A stretch of 25,238 bases of DNA, from positions 1 to 25,238 of the forward strand of contig JBGPHT010000109.1 in assembly GCA_041484525.1 (NCBI GenBank). Direction: 5' to 3'. Source of the stretch: JBGPHT01 sp041484525 (GTDB taxonomy: Bacteria; Acidobacteriota; Terriglobia; Bryobacterales; Bryobacteraceae). The position numbers and the translations under genes are program-made. Shown here piece by piece: positions 23,487 to 25,238 of the stretch. Each line of letters begins with the position of its first letter. Position 1 is the stretch's first letter. The notes under the pieces were generated by a model. That model had not been told where the DNA came from. It ran no database searches and was given only the letters and a program-made list of their open reading frames with translations.

Positions 23487-24377
23487 ATGCAGATGCCAGC
23501 CAAGGTTCGAAAAGCCGTCTTCCCTGCTGCTGGGCTTGGCACCCGTTTTCTTCCCGCCACCAAAGCCCAGCCCAAGGAAATGCTCCCGATCGTAGACAAG
23601 CCCATCATCCAGTACGGGGTGGAGGAGGCGCTGCATTCGGGGATCCAGAACATCATTATCGTGACGGGCCGGGGCAAAACCGCCATCGAGGACCATTTCG
23701 ACGTCAGCTATGAACTCGAGCATCTGCTCGAGACGCGCGGCAAGAAGGAACTGCTGGCGACCGTGCGCAGCATCACCGACATGATCAACGTGTCCTACGT
23801 GCGTCAGAAGGAGGCGCTCGGTCTGGGACACGCCGTGTTGCGCGCCATGGAGCTGGTGGGCGACGAGCCGTTCGCCGTGGTGCTGGCCGACGACGTGATC
23901 GAAGCCGAGACCCCCTGCCTGCGCCAGCTTCTGGACGTGCACCACTTCTTCGGCGCCCCCGTGCTGGCCGTGATGGAGGTGCCGCCCGAGAGTATTTCCG
24001 CTTATGGCGCCATCGACGCCGAGCCGATCGCACACAACGGGTCGAATGATCGCGTGTACCGCATCCGCGACCTGGTGGAGAAGCCGAAGGCGTCGGAAGC
24101 CCCATCCAACCTGGCGATCATCGGGCGATACGTGTTGACGCCGGAGATTTTCGACTCGCTGCAAGCGATCGAGCCCGGATCGGGCGGCGAGATCCAGTTG
24201 ACGGACGCCATGAAGCACCTGCTGCGCAGCCGGCCGCTTTACGCGCTCCGCTTCGAGGGTAAGCGGTACGACGCCGGCGACAAACTCGGCTTCCTGAAAG
24301 CCACCGTGGAATACGCGCTGCGGCGGCACGATCTGGGCGGACCGTTTCGCGAGTATTTGAAGGGGCTGAAGCTCTAA
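23487..24377 (+). CDS. galU: UTP-glucose-1-phosphate uridylyltransferase
   Basis: 296 residues. It makes UDP-glucose from UTP and glucose 1-phosphate for cell-envelope polysaccharide. Motifs: the nucleotide loop PAAGLGTRFLPATKAQPKEMLPIVDKP at the N-terminus, QKEALGLGHAV, the metal-binding ADD in VVLADDVIEAETP, VEKPKASEAPSNLAIIGRYVLTPEIF, GGEIQLTDAM and the closing RYDAGDKLGFLKATVEYALR. Length and motifs are those of bacterial GalU. Starts at 23487 and 23493 are both possible (MQMPAKVRKAV); neither has a well-placed Shine-Dalgarno. Its stop is 6 bp from the end of the convergent S41 remnant. Confidence 0.95.
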   Translation: MQMPAKVRKAVFPAAGLGTRFLPATKAQPKEMLPIVDKPIIQYGVEEALHSGIQNIIIVTGRGKTAIEDHFDVSYELEHLLETRGKKELLATVRSITDMINVSYVRQKEALGLGHAVLRAMELVGDEPFAVVLADDVIEAETPCLRQLLDVHHFFGAPVLAVMEVPPESISAYGAIDAEPIAHNGSNDRVYRIRDLVEKPKASEAPSNLAIIGRYVLTPEIFDSLQAIEPGSGGEIQLTDAMKHLLRSRPLYALRFEGKRYDAGDKLGFLKATVEYALRRHDLGGPFREYLKGLKL

Positions 24378-24383
24378 GAAATC

Positions 24384-25005
24384 CTACTTGCCGCCGCGAG
24401 CATAGGCCAGCGCGCACGCCAGCACGGGGTCGGGCTCGCCGCGATACGGGGCCAGCCGCGGCGGCGTAAAAGGCACGTCGGGCAGCACGCCGTGGACGTC
24501 ATCGCCGGGCCTTGGCTTGGGCGGCCGGAACTGCCTGCCGGATACCGAGAAGTAGATCCGCTGTTCGCCAGGTGGAAGCCGGCGGCTTCGCCGAAGGTGA
24601 TGGGCAGCCCACCGGTCTCGAATCCCAGTATCCGGCCCGCCTGGTAGTCGCGGAACATGGCGGCAAAGGCCGCGGCCGCCGAGTACGTGAAGTTGTCGGT
24701 GAGGAGATAAACCCGCCCCGCGAAGAATGCGTCGGGTTTGGGAAATGACCTCTCGAGCGACGCGCCCGGGCTGATCTCCGTGATGGACACGACCTTGCCT
24801 TCGGGCGCCGGCAACCGAGCCGGGAAAACGTCGCGCGATATCTTGACGCGAACGTCGGAGAACTGCTGAAACTTGCCGGCATGGAGATAGCGGAAGAGGT
24901 AATCGCCTATAGCGTCGTTCGAACCGCCGTTACCGCGCAGGTCCGGCACCCCTGCCTTCCGCCATTTCTGGATCAGGCGAATGAGGCGCCGGTCCGCGAT
25001 CCGTT
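24384..25005 (-). pseudogene. S41 (C-terminal-processing-like) protease remnant, frameshifted
   Basis: Reads LIRLIQKWRKAG, DLRGNGGSNDAIGDYLF, PEGKVVSITE, GRVYLLTDNFTYSAAAAFAAMFRDYQAGRILGFETGG and FGEAAGFHLANSG, an S41 protease core with the catalytic serine region at NFTYSAA. Near 24555-24565 the frame breaks. One base inserted there (GGA-ATC instead of GGATC) would restore IYFSVSGRQF, RPGDDVHGVLPDVPF, RGEPDPVLACALAYARGGK and a TAG at 24384-24386, the normal C-terminus. The N-terminal part before KWRKAG is missing, and DLRGNGG appears to lack a few residues just before it. The frameshift alone could be a sequencing error; the missing N-terminus cannot. Confidence 0.75.
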
Positions 25006-25012
25006 GGGGCCT

Positions 25013-25069
25013 CAGATGAACACAGATGCACGCAGATAAGAAATTCCTTCGTCTTATCCGCGTCCAGTC
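25013..25069. repeat. Palindromic short interspersed repeat
   Basis: Three CAGAT blocks at 10-bp spacing (25013, 25023, 25033) lead into an inverted repeat: cgcagataaga (25031-25041) and tcttatccgcg (25052-25062), one mismatch, 10-base loop. Weaker pairing continues outward. It lies between two gene remnants, overlapping the tail of the reverse transcriptase frame. It resembles multicopy intergenic repeats of environmental bacteria, but only one copy is in this window. Confidence 0.55.
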
Positions 25070-25236
25070 GCGGGTTTTTGAATCTTTCTTATGCGAACGT
25101 CCCTGGCAACGGTCTTCGCCAACCGCTCCTCCACTCCTTGCCCATACTGCTCCCACGTCCCTCCGTCCACTCCCGGCGCGGCCTTCCTCTTCAGCGAGTA
25201 ATAGCTGTCCCGAAGCAAATCGGCCGTTACGTGATG
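25054..25236 (-). pseudogene. Group II intron reverse transcriptase/maturase fragment
   Basis: Reading leftward from the window edge the frame gives LLRDSYYSLKRKAAPGVDG, TWEQYGQGVEERLAK, the RT-0/RT-1 region of LtrA-type group II intron proteins (KRKAAPGVDG-T-W is diagnostic). Similarity stops near 25114; the frame then continues about 19 unrelated residues to a TAA at 25054-25056 within the palindromic repeat. The catalytic YADD region is absent, so this is a truncated 5' scrap or an element whose remainder was deleted. The start is beyond the window. Confidence 0.7.
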
Positions 25237-25238
25237 CA

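Overview
The window looks like part of an Acidobacteriota chromosome, most likely the Bryobacterales/Solibacter side of the phylum. It is GC-rich and densely packed on both strands. It carries lineage-typical families: a duplicated-orphan-type ABC permease, an Oar-like TonB receptor with an N-terminal carboxypeptidase-regulatory domain, DUF1080 and signal-peptide-bearing secreted proteins. The taxonomic call is inference from gene families, not from a marker gene.

Left part (1-9760): the window opens inside a malonyl-CoA-synthetase-like AMP-forming ligase. Its reading frame runs unbroken through eleven tandem 33-bp units encoding SHGGAPQPADL just before the ATP-binding loop. Then follow a convergent DUF1080 protein, a divergent PI-PLC-like phosphodiesterase, an uncharacterised secreted protein (paralogue A), a large M14 zinc carboxypeptidase, bacterioferritin, purA and a secreted LolA-like protein of unknown role.

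Middle (9765-17690): a GT-C membrane glycosyltransferase stands divergent to an AddB/AddA-type helicase-nuclease operon whose genes overlap by ATGA. A VapBC-type toxin-antitoxin pair is attached directly to the addA stop codon. A strong hairpin covers the last codons of vapC and acts as terminator for the gene arriving from the other strand.

Right part (17766-25238): on the minus strand lie paralogue B and ribBA, whose GTP cyclohydrolase half has lost its usual substrate motifs. Next comes a run of broken genes: an ABC permease and a VOC protein that each keep both ends but lack the middle, a hydrolase missing its N-terminus, and a TonB receptor that reads into a proteasome-like Ntn-hydrolase fragment. 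Intact ferredoxin and galU follow. The window ends with a frameshifted S41 protease, a palindromic short repeat and a scrap of group II intron reverse transcriptase.

Two themes stand out. First, several genes without a visible Shine-Dalgarno have a TANNNT box 4-9 bases before the start codon, which suggests leaderless transcripts. Second, 19.9-23.1 kb and 24.4-25.2 kb look like decay or rearrangement zones and should be checked for assembly error. No CRISPR array, tRNA or rRNA was seen.
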